Shown here: in pieces, positions 8,557-17,770 of the stretch | Position numbering within the stretch: the first letter of the stretch is position 1 | Layout of the letters: each line of letters begins with the position of its first letter | Assembly: GCF_016860525.1 (NCBI RefSeq) | Contig: NZ_BNEA01000015.1 | Location: 4,278,001 to 4,342,000, forward strand | From: Streptomyces rubradiris | Lineage (GTDB): Bacteria > Actinomycetota > Actinomycetes > Streptomycetales > Streptomycetaceae | Length of the DNA stretch: 64,000 bases | Direction of reading: 5' to 3' | Position numbers and translations under genes: made by a program | Notes under the pieces: generated by a model | Databases searched by the model: none | What the model was told of the DNA's origin: nothing | What the model saw: the letters and a program-made list of their open reading frames with translations, nothing else

Positions 8557-8858
8557 CGTGACTCTCCCACTGGTCATAGGCGTGCCGGTTGGGGGTCCCC
8601 CCGGCGGAGGTACTTGGGCGGAGAGAGCTGGGCTCCGAGCCCCACCCACTCGGAATCGTGGCAGAAACAAGGCGTTCAGGGGACGTCTTCGGCTCCCTGT
8701 GTCTGGCTGTTTCGATCGTGGATCCGTGATCGGCTCAGCAGCGCGCTCATTGCCGCCACCTGCGGATCGTACGCGGCTTTTCCCCGGGCTCACGCACGGC
8801 CGCCTCCCCAACACCGGTGCGGGCGCCGCTGTTCCGCGCCGGTTCCGGCCCCGCGGGA
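8557..8858. other. Intergenic region upstream of the tadA partner gene
   Basis: 302 bp between the start of the tadA-associated gene and the end of a small upstream gene on the same strand. It contains promoter-like sequence of moderate A+T (around 8690-8730). I found no convincing reading frame or RNA, and no confident hexamers. Confidence 0.4.
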
Positions 8859-9038
8859 CTACCAGCGGAACGTGCTCATCCGCAGCGCCTGGCGCAGCCG
8901 GGCGGCCTTGGTGCGCCGGGGCCGCACCCGGGCGCGCAGCTCCCGGGCCTCGGCGAGATCGCGCAGGAACCGGGCGCGCCGCCTGCGGCGTTCGGCGTCG
9001 GTCTCGGGTTTCTCGGGCTGGTCAGGCAGGTCGGACAC
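8859..9038 (-). CDS. Small basic protein, 59 aa
   Basis: [40 protein letters not shown]...[11 protein letters not shown]: a short acidic head, then a highly basic, probably helical body with heptad-like Arg/Leu/Ala. GTG 9038 is chosen because GGGGTGG lies 6 nt upstream; ATG 9053 is the alternative. It is divergent from upp. A small basic gene in this position is, from memory, kept in other Streptomyces, but its function is unknown. Nucleic-acid binding would fit the charge only. Confidence 0.6.
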   Translation of the reverse strand: MSDLPDQPEKPETDAERRRRRARFLRDLAEARELRARVRPRRTKAARLRQALRMSTFRW

Positions 9039-9133
9039 GTCACACCACCCCACTCCGTCCCTTCCACTTTCCCCCGGACGGCCGGTTTGACGCCAGCGTG
9101 AGGGCGGCCGGAGGCGCAGGTACCGTTAGGAGC

Positions 9134-9769
9134 ATGCGTCTCCATGTCGTCGACCACCCCTTGGTCGCTCACAAGCTCACCACGCTGCGCGACCAGCGCA
9201 CCGACTCCGCGACCTTCCGGCGGCTCGCCGACGAGCTGGTCACCCTGCTCGCCTACGAGGCCACGCGGGACGTGCGCACCGAGACCGTCGACATCCAGAC
9301 ACCGGTCGCCCGCACCACGGGTGTGAAGCTGGCCCGCCCCCGTCCGCTGGTGGTGCCGATCCTGCGGGCCGGTCTCGGCATGCTGGACGGCATGGTCCGG
9401 CTGCTGCCGACCGCCGAGGTGGGCTTCCTGGGCATGATCCGCAACGAGGAGACGCTGGAGGCGTCCACGTACGCCTCGCGCATGCCGGAGGACCTGTCGG
9501 GCCGCCAGGTGTACGTGCTGGACCCGATGCTGGCCACGGGCGGCACCCTGGTCGCGGCGATCCAGGAACTGATCAAGCGCGGTGCGGACGATGTGACGGC
9601 CGTGGTGCTGCTGGCCGCTCCCGAGGGGGTCGCCGTGGTGGAGCGCGAGCTGGCGGGCACGCCGGTGACCGTGGTCACCGCGGCCGTCGACGACCACCTC
9701 GACGAGCAGGGGTACATCGTGCCGGGGCTCGGGGACGCGGGGGACCGGCTGTACGGGTCCGCCGAGTAG
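9134..9769 (+). CDS. upp: Uracil phosphoribosyltransferase
   Basis: 211 aa, standard length. It joins uracil to PRPP to make UMP (pyrimidine salvage, cytoplasm). The start [20 protein letters not shown] is family-typical; the PRPP-binding loop is [12 protein letters not shown], and the uracil-binding end is [21 protein letters not shown] sits just before the ATG at 9134; the long open frame upstream is not coding. It is a single gene between divergent and convergent neighbours. Confidence 0.97.
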   Translation: MRLHVVDHPLVAHKLTTLRDQRTDSATFRRLADELVTLLAYEATRDVRTETVDIQTPVARTTGVKLARPRPLVVPILRAGLGMLDGMVRLLPTAEVGFLGMIRNEETLEASTYASRMPEDLSGRQVYVLDPMLATGGTLVAAIQELIKRGADDVTAVVLLAAPEGVAVVERELAGTPVTVVTAAVDDHLDEQGYIVPGLGDAGDRLYGSAE

Positions 9770-9844
9770 TTCCTCCGGGCGGGCCCACCGGGAAGCGGTT
9801 CGGGGTCGATCGCGCCGTTCCCCGCGGCCCTTCGGGGGCGCTGA

Positions 9845-10498
9845 TCAGCAGGTCTTCTTCGCAGAGGCCGTAGCGGTGTCCGGGGCCGTCAGCGTCGTCA
9901 CGGCCTTGTCGGCCGTCTGCCGGCGGGTCAGGTCCTTGAAGGCGTCGCCGATGATCAGGTCCAGGTCGGCGCCGTCGCGGGCGTCGGCGCGCGGGGACGC
10001 GCCGGTCAGCTGGGTGGCGAGCACCCGCAGCGAGGTGTCCTGGGCGGCGGGGGAGCCGAGGAGCAGGCCCGGGCCCTTGACCTTCTTGTCGTACTCCTTG
10101 GCCGCGTTGCCCACCTTGCCGATCCGGAAGCCGCGTCGGCGGAGTTCGTCCGCGGTCTTCTTGGCGAGCCCGCTGCGCGGGGTGGCGTTGTAGACGTTCA
10201 CGGTGATCCGGCCGGGCGCGGGCAGGGACTTCGCCTCGGCCGCGGGGGCCTGGCCGGTCCCGGCGGCTGTCCTGGCGGGGCAGTGCGTCGTACGGCGGGC
10301 CGTCGTGGTGCCGTCGCCGCCGCCGGTGAAGACGTCGATGAGCTGCACGGTGCCCCAGCCGAGCAGGCCGAGCACGGCGGCGGAGGCGACCGCCGCGGCC
10401 ACGAGCCTGCCGCGTCGGCGGGACGGACGCATGCGGGGGTACTTGTCCCCCGTGATCCGGTACTGGCCGCCCATGCCGGGGGGAGTCAGCATGCTCAT
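9845..10498 (-). CDS. Membrane-anchored LytR C-terminal (LytR_C) domain protein
   Basis: 217 aa. A short cytoplasmic head is followed by one transmembrane helix (about residues 32-56, GRLVAAAVASAAVLGLLGWGTVQLIDVF). After an extracellular linker comes a LytR_C domain (ITVNVYNATPRSGLAKKTADELRRRGFRIGKVGNA...LLLGSPAAQDTSLRVLATQL...DLIIGDAFKDL). LytR_C domains occur at the end of LCP cell-wall ligases and as stand-alone proteins; here the catalytic LCP domain is absent, so an envelope accessory role is likely. ATG 10498 and ATG 10492 are both possible. Confidence 0.85.
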   Translation of the reverse strand: MSMLTPPGMGGQYRITGDKYPRMRPSRRRGRLVAAAVASAAVLGLLGWGTVQLIDVFTGGGDGTTTARRTTHCPARTAAGTGQAPAAEAKSLPAPGRITVNVYNATPRSGLAKKTADELRRRGFRIGKVGNAAKEYDKKVKGPGLLLGSPAAQDTSLRVLATQLTGASPRADARDGADLDLIIGDAFKDLTRRQTADKAVTTLTAPDTATASAKKTC

Positions 10499-10596
10499 GA
10501 GCGCAGCGTAGTGCGCCCGAGCGGCGATGCCTATCAGATGATCAGCCGAGGGTGTTCAGCGGAACCCGAAAGGGCCAACGGGCGTGTCGCGCCGGG

Positions 10597-10893
10597 TCAG
10601 TCGAGTTCGAGCACGCGCGCGTGCAGCACCTGGCGCTGCTGGAGGGCGGCGCGGACCGCGCGGTGCAGCCCGTCCTCCAGATAGAGGTCGCCCTGCCACT
10701 TCACGACGTGCGCGAAGAGGTCGCCGTAGAACGTCGAGTCCTCCGCGAGCAGGGTCTCCAGATCGAGCTGCTGCTTGGTGGTCACGAGCTGATCGAGGCG
10801 GACCGGGCGCGGCGCGACGTCCGCCCACTGCCGGGTGCTCTCCCGGCCGTGGTCGGGGTACGGCCGGCCGTTTCCGATGCGCTTGAAGATCAC
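10597..10893 (-). CDS. Conserved hypothetical protein, ParB/Srx-like pattern
   Basis: 98 aa, starting MIFKRIGNGRPYPDHGR. The C-terminal half (RLDQLVTTKQQLDLETLL...WQGDLYLEDGLHRAVRAALQQRQVLHARVLEL) has the GxxYLxDGxHRAxAA pattern seen in ParB/sulfiredoxin-fold proteins, but there is no helix-turn-helix. The family is conserved in actinomycetes as a stand-alone gene and I believe some databases label it an antitoxin. No toxin partner is next to it, so I do not support that label. It is divergent from the HerA-like gene. Confidence 0.75.
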   Translation of the reverse strand: MIFKRIGNGRPYPDHGRESTRQWADVAPRPVRLDQLVTTKQQLDLETLLAEDSTFYGDLFAHVVKWQGDLYLEDGLHRAVRAALQQRQVLHARVLELD

Positions 10894-11027
10894 ACGGAAA
10901 GCCTACCGGCCCAGACGTTCCGGGCGCAGCCATGGCGGCCCGGTGCGACGCTTGAAAAGACGGATCAAAGACAGGTGAAAGACGGACCAAACGGTCGTAT
11001 GGGTCGCTATGGGAACAGGGGCCGGAG

Positions 11028-12589
11028 ATGAGTGACAGCGAGTCCGTGCCGCCCGCCGGCACCCCGGAGGCCGCCGCACCGCCCGGCCCGGCCCGGCGGA
11101 TCGCCTCCGGTTACGCCTTCACCGGTCCCGCGCTCGACCTCGGCGCCCTCCTGTGGGAGGGGCGGTGCCTGCCCGGCGCGCCGGTCCGCGTCCCGCTGTC
11201 CGTGCTCAACCGGCACGGCCTGGTCGCCGGCGCCACCGGCACCGGCAAGACCAAGACCCTCCAGCTGATCGCCGAGCAGCTGTCGGCGCGGGGCGTGCCG
11301 GTGTCCTCGCGGACGTCAAGGGCGACCTGTCCGGCATCGCGCGCCCCGGACAGGACGGCGACCGGGTACGGCGACGGGCCGGCGAGGTCGGCCAGGAGTG
11401 GACCCCGGCCGGCTTCCCCGCGGAGTTCTACGCGCTCGGCGGCCTCGGCCACGGCATTCCGGTACGGGCCGCCGTCACCAGCTTCGGCCCGCTGCTGCTG
11501 GCCAAGGCGCTCGGGCTGAACCGCACCCAGGAACAGTCCCTCGCCCTGATCTTCCACTACGCCGACGGCAAGGGCCTGGAGCTGGTCGACCTCAAGGACC
11601 TGCGCGCGGTCACCGCCTTCCTCACCTCCGACGCGGGCAGGTCCGAGCTGAAGACCGTAGGCGGGCTGTCCTCCGCCACCGCCGGGGTGATCCTGCGCTC
11701 GCTGACGGCGTTCGAGGCGCAGGGCATGGCGGACTTCTTCGGCGAGCCGGAGTTCGACACGGCCGATCTGCTGCGCACGGCGCCGGACGGCCGGGGCGTC
11801 GTCTCGGTCCTGGAGCTGCCCGCCGTCCAGGACAGGCCGCTGCTGTTCTCCACCTTCCTGATGTGGCTGCTCGCCGACCTCTTCCACGACCTGCCCGAGG
11901 TCGGCGACGTGGACCAGCCGAAACTGGTCTTCGTCTTCGACGAGGCGCACCTGCTGTTCGACGACGCCTCCAAGGCGTTCCTGGAGTCCGTCACCCGGAC
12001 CGTGCGGCTGATCCGCTCCAAGGGCGTCGGCGTCTTCTTCGTCACCCAGACCCCGAAGGACGTGCCCGGCGACGTCCTCGCCCAGCTGGGCAACCGGATC
12101 CAGCACGCGCTGCGCGCCTTCACCCCGGACGACCACAAGGCCCTGCGGGCGACCGTGCGGACCTTCCCGGAGTCGGCGTACGACCTGGAGGAACTGCTCA
12201 CCGGGCTGGGCACCGGCGAGGCCGTGGTGACCGTGCTGGGCGAGTCCGGCGCGCCCACCCCGGTCGCCGCCACCCGGCTGCGCGCCCCGGAGTCCCTGAT
12301 GGGCCCGGTGGAGACCACCGCACTGGACGAGGCGGTCCGCCGCTCCCCGCTCCACGGACGTTATGCACAGGCTGTGGACCGCGAGTCGGCGTACGAGAGG
12401 CTGAGCGCGGCCCGGCCCCCGGAAACGGCACCGGCGCCTCCGCCCCGGCAGCGGCCCAGGGCGGAGCCGTCGCTGGTCGAACAGGTGGTGAACAGCGGGG
12501 TGTTCCGCTCCCTGGCCCGCTCGGTCGGCACCCAGCTGGGCCGGGAGATCACCCGGTCCCTGTTCGGCACGGCCCGGCGCAGGCGGTAG
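11028..12589 (+). pseudogene. HerA-like (DUF853) ATPase gene with a one-base frameshift
   Basis: The first frame from ATG 11028 encodes the N-terminus and Walker A (VAGATGTGKTKTLQLIAEQL). At about 11303 the frame breaks: the text reads GTG TCC TCG CGG where the family needs V-F-L-A-D-V-K-G-D. One missing T in GTGTTCCTCGCG restores it. The rest follows in the other frame to 12589 (ADVKGDLSGIARPG, Walker B LVFVFDEAHLLF, FFVTQTPKDVPGDVLAQLGNRIQHALRAFTPDD). Repaired, the product would be ~520 aa, the usual length. Family members are HerA/FtsK-type ATPases of uncertain role. Everything after the break is well preserved, so this is either a sequencing slip or a very recent mutation. Confidence 0.85.
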
Positions 12590-12595
12590 CCCCGG

Positions 12596-12694
12596 GCCGG
12601 GGGCCGGGGGCCGGGGAGCCGGGGGGCCGGGAAGTCAGGGAGCCGGGAAGTCAGGGAGCCGGGGAGCCGAGGAGCCCGGGGGCGGGGGCGGGGG
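12596..12694. repeat. G-rich low-complexity tandem repeat between convergent genes
   Basis: About 100 bp of GCCGGG(G) units with imperfect ~16-nt copies of CGGGAAGTCAGGGAGC at roughly 12628-12660, followed by CCGGGGAGCCGAGGAGCC. Many G-triplets on the + strand could form G-quadruplexes. It fills the gap between the convergent HerA-like and DUF308 genes. Confidence 0.7.
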
Positions 12695-13390
12695 TCACAG
12701 CATCCGTGGCACCCGGCGGGTCCGGACGCGCATGCGCAGCGCGGTGAGGATCTCCACCACGCCCACCGCGACCAGCCAGATCCCGCCGACGAGGGTGAGC
12801 ACCGCGACCGACTCGAAGGGCGAGTCGATGAGCACGACGCCGGCGACGAAGGTGAGGACGCCGAGGAGGATCTGCCAGCCCCGGGCGGGCATCCGGGGAT
12901 CGTGCACGGCGGCCAGGATCTGGGTGATCCCCCGGAACAGCCAGCCGATGCCGATCCACAGGGCGAGCAGCAGCAGCGACCGCATGGGCCCGCGGAAGCA
13001 GAGCAGGCCGAGCAGGATCGACAGCGCGCCGCTGATGAAGGCCAGCACCCGCAGCGAGGTCGCCTGGTGGGTGCCGAAGGCGGCGACCAGCTGGAGGACG
13101 CCGGTGTAGAGCAGGTACAGGCCGAAGAGGACGCCGGCGGCGAGCAGGGAGGCGCCCGGCCAGACCAGCACCAGGACGCCGAGCACGAGGGAGCCGATCC
13201 CGGTGAGCAGGACGGTCTGCCAGGCGGCCCGGGACAGCGCGTGCAGCGGTCCCTCGAACGGCGGTTCCGGTTCCGGGTGGCCGCGGGCCGGCTCCGCCGC
13301 CGGGTGTCCCCGGGCCGGTTCCGCCGCGTGGACGTGCCGGTCGTCGTACTCACGGTCCCCGGCGGGGCCGCCGCTCGGTGCCTCGGTCAT
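12695..13390 (-). CDS. HdeD/DUF308-family membrane protein
   Basis: 231 aa. A ~50-residue polar head contains a duplicated AEPARGHP motif. It is followed by six transmembrane helices in three pairs (for example WQTVLLTGIGSLVLGVLVLVWP, SLLLLALWIGIGWLFRGITQIL, GWQILLGVLTFVAGVVLI, VLTLVGGIWLVAVGVVEI), the HdeD/DUF308 layout. The ATG at 13390 follows GGAGC; the frame also opens upstream to 13426. In enterics HdeD is linked to acid resistance; the role in Streptomyces is unknown. It is convergent with the broken HerA-like gene. Confidence 0.85.
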   Translation of the reverse strand: MTEAPSGGPAGDREYDDRHVHAAEPARGHPAAEPARGHPEPEPPFEGPLHALSRAAWQTVLLTGIGSLVLGVLVLVWPGASLLAAGVLFGLYLLYTGVLQLVAAFGTHQATSLRVLAFISGALSILLGLLCFRGPMRSLLLLALWIGIGWLFRGITQILAAVHDPRMPARGWQILLGVLTFVAGVVLIDSPFESVAVLTLVGGIWLVAVGVVEILTALRMRVRTRRVPRML

Positions 13391-13454
13391 GCTCCATGCT
13401 GGGAGCGGGCGGCGGGCGACGGCCACCGGAGTGGGCCGGACGGGGGACGCGGAT

Positions 13455-14051
13455 TCACTTCTTCCGGGCCGCCTTGGCCGCCTTGGCCGCCGCCTTCATC
13501 TCCTGCTTGTGGGCGCGCACCTTGGCCAGCGACTCCGGTCCGGTGATGTCGGCGACGGACCGGAAGGAACCGGGTTCGCCGTAGGCGCCGGCGGCCTCCC
13601 GCCAGCCCTCCGGGGCGACCCCGAGCCGCTTGCCGAGCAGGGCCAGGAAGATCTGCGCCTTCTGCTTGCCGAACCCCGGCAGCTCCTGGAGCCGGCGCAG
13701 CAGCTCCGGCCCGCTGCCGGCGTCCCGCCAGACCGCCTCCGCGTCCCCGTCGTAGTGCTCGACGAGGTACTGGCACAACTGCTGGACGCGCTTGGCCATC
13801 GAGCCCGGGTAGCGGTGCACCGCCGGCTTCTCGGAGAGCAGCGCGGCGAAGGCCTCCGGGTCCATCGCGGCGATCTCGTGGGCGTCCAGGTCCTCGGTGC
13901 CGAGCCGGTCGGCGATGGTCCGGGGGCCCTTGAACGCCCACTCCATCGGGATCTGCTGGTCCAGCAGCATCCCGGTCAGCGCGGCGAGCGGGGAGCGCCC
14001 GAGCAGCGCGTCGGCCGCGGGGTCCTGGGCGAGGTGCAGGGTGACGTCCAT
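13455..14051 (-). CDS. HhH-GPD base-excision DNA repair protein
   Basis: 198 aa. A compact HhH-GPD DNA glycosylase-like fold: LLDQQIPMEWAFKGPRTIADRLG in the first half, then the helix-hairpin-helix LQELPGFGKQKAQIFLALLGKRLG (around residues 120-143). The C-terminus is a Lys/Ala-rich basic tail ending KAARKK. Actinobacterial members are annotated as 'HhH-GPD-type base excision DNA repair protein'; lesion specificity is not known. ATG 14051 begins MDVTLHLAQDP; a longer frame to 14081 lacks support. It lies 37 nt downstream of the siderophore-interacting gene. Confidence 0.85.
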   Translation of the reverse strand: MDVTLHLAQDPAADALLGRSPLAALTGMLLDQQIPMEWAFKGPRTIADRLGTEDLDAHEIAAMDPEAFAALLSEKPAVHRYPGSMAKRVQQLCQYLVEHYDGDAEAVWRDAGSGPELLRRLQELPGFGKQKAQIFLALLGKRLGVAPEGWREAAGAYGEPGSFRSVADITGPESLAKVRAHKQEMKAAAKAAKAARKK

Positions 14052-14088
14052 GCGTCGATGATCCCGCGCCCCCGCCCGCACCGCCCGC

Positions 14089-14832
14089 TCAGTCCGCTCC
14101 CCGGGGCGCGGGCTGGGCGCGCCAGTACCCGAGCGCGTGCACCCGCTGTTTCGGCACGCCCAGTTCCTTGCGCGCGTAGGCCGCGAGGGTGCGGGTGGTG
14201 GCGGTGTCGCAGGCGATCCAGACGTACGGGTGCGGGGTGCCGGCGAGGACGGCGGGCAGCTCGGCGCGGACCCGTTCCACCAGGTGGGCGCCCGCGTCCC
14301 GGCGGGGCACCGGCCGGATCTCGTGCCGGCCGGGCTCGGTCCGGCAGGGCAGCCCCGCCGGGTCGCCCTCGAACCAGACGGTCGCCGGGGCGGAACCCAG
14401 AGCGCCGAGGAGGGAGTTGACGGCGGGCAGCGAGGCCGGGTCGGCGATCGCGACGAGGTGGGAGGGAGCGGGGTCGGGGTGGGCGAAGCCGGTGCCCTGG
14501 ACGGTGGCCTCGACGGTGTCGCCGGGCCGCGCGGTCCGGGCCCAGTCGGAGGCCACGCCCTCGTGCAGGGCGAACTCCAGGCCGAAGGTGCCGGTGGCCG
14601 GGTCGGGGTCGACCAGGGTGTAGGCCCGCTGGTGCGGCCGGCCCCGGTCGGAGAACCACAGCCGGACCCACATCGTCGGGTGGACGCCGGTCGCGGCGAG
14701 CAGTCCGCCGTCGCTCAGCCGGAGCCGCCGGTAGTGAGGGGTCACGTCCTCGGCTTCGAGGACGGTCAGTACGAAGTCCTTGGCGCGCAGCAGTCGTAGG
14801 ACCGCGCCTTCCCAGCCCCGCCCCTGTCCCAT
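14089..14832 (-). CDS. Siderophore-interacting protein (FAD/NAD(P)H ferric-siderophore reductase family)
   Basis: 247 aa. An N-terminal FAD-binding barrel (YRRLRLSDGG...GVHPTMWVRLWFSD..RPHQRAYTLVDPDPATGTFGLEFALHEG) is followed by an SIP/ViuB C-terminal domain (ASDWARTARPGDTVEATVQGTG, YVWIACDTATTRTLAAYARKELGVPKQRVHALGYWR). Members reduce Fe(III)-siderophores in the cytoplasm to release iron. ATG 14832 is chosen because GGAGGGGGC lies directly before it. A near-consensus iron box lies 43 nt upstream in the divergent gap, so iron repression by a DmdR/IdeR protein is expected. Confidence 0.92.
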   Translation of the reverse strand: MGQGRGWEGAVLRLLRAKDFVLTVLEAEDVTPHYRRLRLSDGGLLAATGVHPTMWVRLWFSDRGRPHQRAYTLVDPDPATGTFGLEFALHEGVASDWARTARPGDTVEATVQGTGFAHPDPAPSHLVAIADPASLPAVNSLLGALGSAPATVWFEGDPAGLPCRTEPGRHEIRPVPRRDAGAHLVERVRAELPAVLAGTPHPYVWIACDTATTRTLAAYARKELGVPKQRVHALGYWRAQPAPRGAD

Positions 14833-14874
14833 GCCCCCTCCATCGTTCGCGTACGATTCCGCCACAGAAAATAC

Positions 14875-14893
14875 TTAGGCAAGGCTAACCTAA
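14875..14893. promoter_or_regulatory. Iron box (DmdR1/IdeR-type operator)
   Basis: TTAGGCAAGGCTAACCTAA matches the 19-bp consensus TTAGGTTAGGCTAACCTAA at 17 of 19 positions. It lies in the 79-bp gap between the divergent siderophore-interacting and acylase-acyltransferase genes, 18 nt before the latter's start. Both genes should therefore be repressed when iron is plentiful. Confidence 0.9.
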
Positions 14894-14911
14894 AGCACCA
14901 AGGGGGCCCTC

Positions 14912-17770
14912 GTGGCCATCGAGATACACCGCGACGCCTGGGGCGTCCCCCACCTGCGCGCGTCCGACGCCCGTCAACTCGCCCGCGCCCAGGGCCTGGT
15001 CACGGCGCACGACCGGGCCTGGCAACTGGAGGTCGAACGGCATCGGGCGCAGGGCACGTCCGCGTCCTTCCTCGGCGCCGACGCCCTGTCCTGGGACGTC
15101 TTCGCCCGCCGGGCGCGGCTCGCGGACACCGCCCGGCGCTGCTTCGCCGCGCTGGAACGCCGGGACGCCGAGACGGCGGACTGGGTACGGGCGTACGTCG
15201 ACGGCGTCAACGAGGGCCTGGCCGAAGGCGCCGGGCGCGCACCCGAGTTCGCCCGCACCGGGCTGGCCCCGGGTCGCTGGCAGCCCTGGACGCCCCTCGC
15301 GGTCTGGCTCGGCACCCACATCCTGTTCGCCGGCTTCCCCGCCAAGCTCTGGCGCGAGCAGGTGATACGGCACCTCGGTCCGGAGGCCGTCGGCCTGTTC
15401 GCCACCGACGGTACGGGCACGGCGGGCAGCAACGGCTGGCTGGTCACCGGCGAACGCACCGCCACCGGGCGGGCGCTGCTCGCCGGCGACCCGCACCGGT
15501 TCATCGAGGACCCCGGTGTCTACCAGCAGATCCGCCTGGCCTGTCCCGAGTTCGACGTCGTCGGCCTGGCCGTGCCCGGCGTGCCCGGCATCCCGCACTT
15601 CGGCCACACCGGCACGGTCGCCTGGGCGATCACCAACGCCATGGCCGACTACCAGGACCTCTACCGCGAACGGCTCCGCCGCACCGGCGCGGGCGTCGAG
15701 GCCCTCGGCCCGGACGGCACCTGGCAACGTGCCACCCGCCACACCGAGACCGTCCGCATCGCCTCCGAACCACCGCTGGAGATAGAAATCGTCGAGACGC
15801 CCCGGGGCCCGGTGATAGCCGGCGGACCGGAGGGCCTGGACGCGGTCACCGTGCCGGGACCGGACGGTTCCGGGCGTGGACCGGCCGGGCCGGGCGCGGA
15901 CTCGGCCGGGGAACCGGCCGGGCCGGGGGAGGAACCGCCGTACGACCCCGGGGCCGACGGTGAAGGCCGCACGGGTGCTGCGGACGGGTGGTACCACGGC
16001 CCGGCCGACGGCGAAGCCGAGGCGCTCGCCCTGCGCTACCCGCCCCGCGTCACCGAAGACCTCGGCTTCAGCGCCCTCCTCCCCCTCCTGCGCGCCCGCA
16101 CCGTCACCGACGTCGACCGCGCCCTGGACGCCTGGACCGAGCCGGTCAACGTCGTCCAGGCAGCCGACACCGCCGGCGGCACCCTGCACCGCGTCGCCGG
16201 AAAGGTCCCCCTCCGCGGCCAGGCCAACCGCCACCACCCGGTACCGGCCTGGCTCCCCGGCCACGACTGGCAGGGCACGCACCAGACGCCGTACGCCGAC
16301 CCGCCCACCACCGACGGCATCGCGGTGATGGCCAACGCCCGCGGCCTCGCCGCCCCCCTCGGCGTCGAGTTCGCCCCGCCCCACCGCGCGAACCGTATCG
16401 GCGCCCTGCTCGACAGCCGCCGTACCTGGACGGCCGACGACATGGCCGCCATCCACACCGACACCCACCTCGGCTCCGCCGCCCCGCTGCTGGAGCGCCT
16501 CACCGCCCTCACCGGGCTCAGCCCCGCCGCCGCGGCCCTCCGGGACCGCCTGCTCGACTGGGACCGCCGGATGGACGCGGACAGCACCGACGCGGCGGTG
16601 TTCGCGGCGCTGCGCCACGCGGTCGTACGCCGGCTCGCCGCGGAACCGGTCTTCGCCCCGCTCACCGAGCCCCCGGCCTACCCGGAGGTCCTGCTGCCCT
16701 GGCTGGCCCTCGTACCCCGCGTCGGCCACGCCCTCGAACACCTCCTGGAAGCCAAGGAGTTGTACGACATCGACCGCACGGCGGCCGTCCGCGACGCGCT
16801 GGAGGAGATCGCCACCGCACCGCCGGCCCGCCCCTGGTCCGCCACCCACCGCCTGGCCCCCTGGCGGGCCCTGCCCGGGCAGCCGGCCGCCGACGCCGCC
16901 GAACCCGGACTCGGCGGCGACCACGACTGCGTGCTGTGCACCTCGGCCGTCCCCGGCGTCACCGACCGCGCCGCCCGCGGACCGGCCGCCCGCTACGTCT
17001 GGGACCTCGCCGACCGGGAGGGCAGCCGCTGGGTGGTGCCGTTCGGCGCCGACGGCGTACCCGGCAGCCCCCACCACCACGACCAGCTCCCGCTGTGGCT
17101 CAAGGGCGAACTCGCCCCGGTGGTCACCGACTGGACCCGGCTCACCCCCGAGCGAACCGTCCCCGACACCCCGAGGAACCCGATGACCGACCTGCACGTC
17201 CAGCACATCGACGGCTTCGGCACCGTCCGCATCCGCCCCGTCGACCCGGAGGGGGACGCGGAGCTGATCCACTCCTGGGTGAGCGACGAACGCGCCGTGT
17301 TCTGGGGCATGAACGGCCTCGGCAGGGACCAGGTCGCCGAGATATACGCCCACATGGCGACCCTCGACACCCACCACGCCCACCTGGTCACCAAGGACGG
17401 CGAACCGGCCGCGCTCCTCCAGACCTACGAGCCGTCCGCCGACCGGGTCGGCGAGTGCTACGACGTCCGCCCCGGCGACCTCGGCGTCCACCTCCTCCTC
17501 GCCCCCGCCGGTGCCGACGGACCGCACCCCGGCTGGACGTCCGGGCTGGTGAAGGCGATCACGACATACGTGCTGCGGGTCCTGGACCGGTCGCGGATCG
17601 TGATCGACCCGGACGTGCGCAACGCCAAGGCGATCGCCCGCTTCGAACGCCAGGGCTTCACCCGCGGCCCGGCCGTCGTCCTGCCCGAGGTCGACCTCCC
17701 CGAGGTGTACCTGCCCGAGAAGCACGCCCAACTCGCCTTTCTGGAGCGCGCGGTAGCCTTCGCCGGGTGA
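14912..17770 (+). CDS. Penicillin-acylase-family (Ntn) hydrolase fused to IucB/DesC-type siderophore acyltransferase
   Basis: 952 aa. Residues ~1-750 are a penicillin-acylase-family precursor: EIHRDAWGVPHLRASD opening, then GTAGSNGWLVTGE with the Gly172-Ser173 autocleavage site and catalytic nucleophile. Beta-chain motifs (GIPHFGHTGTVAWAITNAMADYQDLY; VMANARGLAAP) follow. Residues ~758-952 are an Acetyltransf_8 domain (FGTVRIRPVDPEGDAELIHSWVSDERAVFWGMN...HLVTKDGEPAALLQTYEP...ITTYVLRVLDRSRIVIDPDVRNAKAIARFERQGF), as in IucB, AlcB, RhbD and DesC, which acylate hydroxamate siderophore precursors. No signal peptide is visible, so it is probably cytosolic. GTG 14912 follows AGGGGG. The iron box upstream and the 4-nt overlap with the next gene indicate an iron-repressed operon. 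Substrate unknown; a siderophore acylation/deacylation role is inference. Confidence 0.88.
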   Translation: MAIEIHRDAWGVPHLRASDARQLARAQGLVTAHDRAWQLEVERHRAQGTSASFLGADALSWDVFARRARLADTARRCFAALERRDAETADWVRAYVDGVNEGLAEGAGRAPEFARTGLAPGRWQPWTPLAVWLGTHILFAGFPAKLWREQVIRHLGPEAVGLFATDGTGTAGSNGWLVTGERTATGRALLAGDPHRFIEDPGVYQQIRLACPEFDVVGLAVPGVPGIPHFGHTGTVAWAITNAMADYQDLYRERLRRTGAGVEALGPDGTWQRATRHTETVRIASEPPLEIEIVETPRGPVIAGGPEGLDAVTVPGPDGSGRGPAGPGADSAGEPAGPGEEPPYDPGADGEGRTGAADGWYHGPADGEAEALALRYPPRVTEDLGFSALLPLLRARTVTDVDRALDAWTEPVNVVQAADTAGGTLHRVAGKVPLRGQANRHHPVPAWLPGHDWQGTHQTPYADPPTTDGIAVMANARGLAAPLGVEFAPPHRANRIGALLDSRRTWTADDMAAIHTDTHLGSAAPLLERLTALTGLSPAAAALRDRLLDWDRRMDADSTDAAVFAALRHAVVRRLAAEPVFAPLTEPPAYPEVLLPWLALVPRVGHALEHLLEAKELYDIDRTAAVRDALEEIATAPPARPWSATHRLAPWRALPGQPAADAAEPGLGGDHDCVLCTSAVPGVTDRAARGPAARYVWDLADREGSRWVVPFGADGVPGSPHHHDQLPLWLKGELAPVVTDWTRLTPERTVPDTPRNPMTDLHVQHIDGFGTVRIRPVDPEGDAELIHSWVSDERAVFWGMNGLGRDQVAEIYAHMATLDTHHAHLVTKDGEPAALLQTYEPSADRVGECYDVRPGDLGVHLLLAPAGADGPHPGWTSGLVKAITTYVLRVLDRSRIVIDPDVRNAKAIARFERQGFTRGPAVVLPEVDLPEVYLPEKHAQLAFLERAVAFAG

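Noticed and set aside
10597..10893. Antitoxin gene of a toxin-antitoxin pair
   Set aside because: No toxin-sized partner is adjacent and the sequence has a ParB/Srx-like pattern; the label cannot be supported.
14885..17731. 948-aa open frame on the - strand
   Set aside because: Mirror of the acylase-acyltransferase gene; it also covers the iron box and has no ribosome site or domain.
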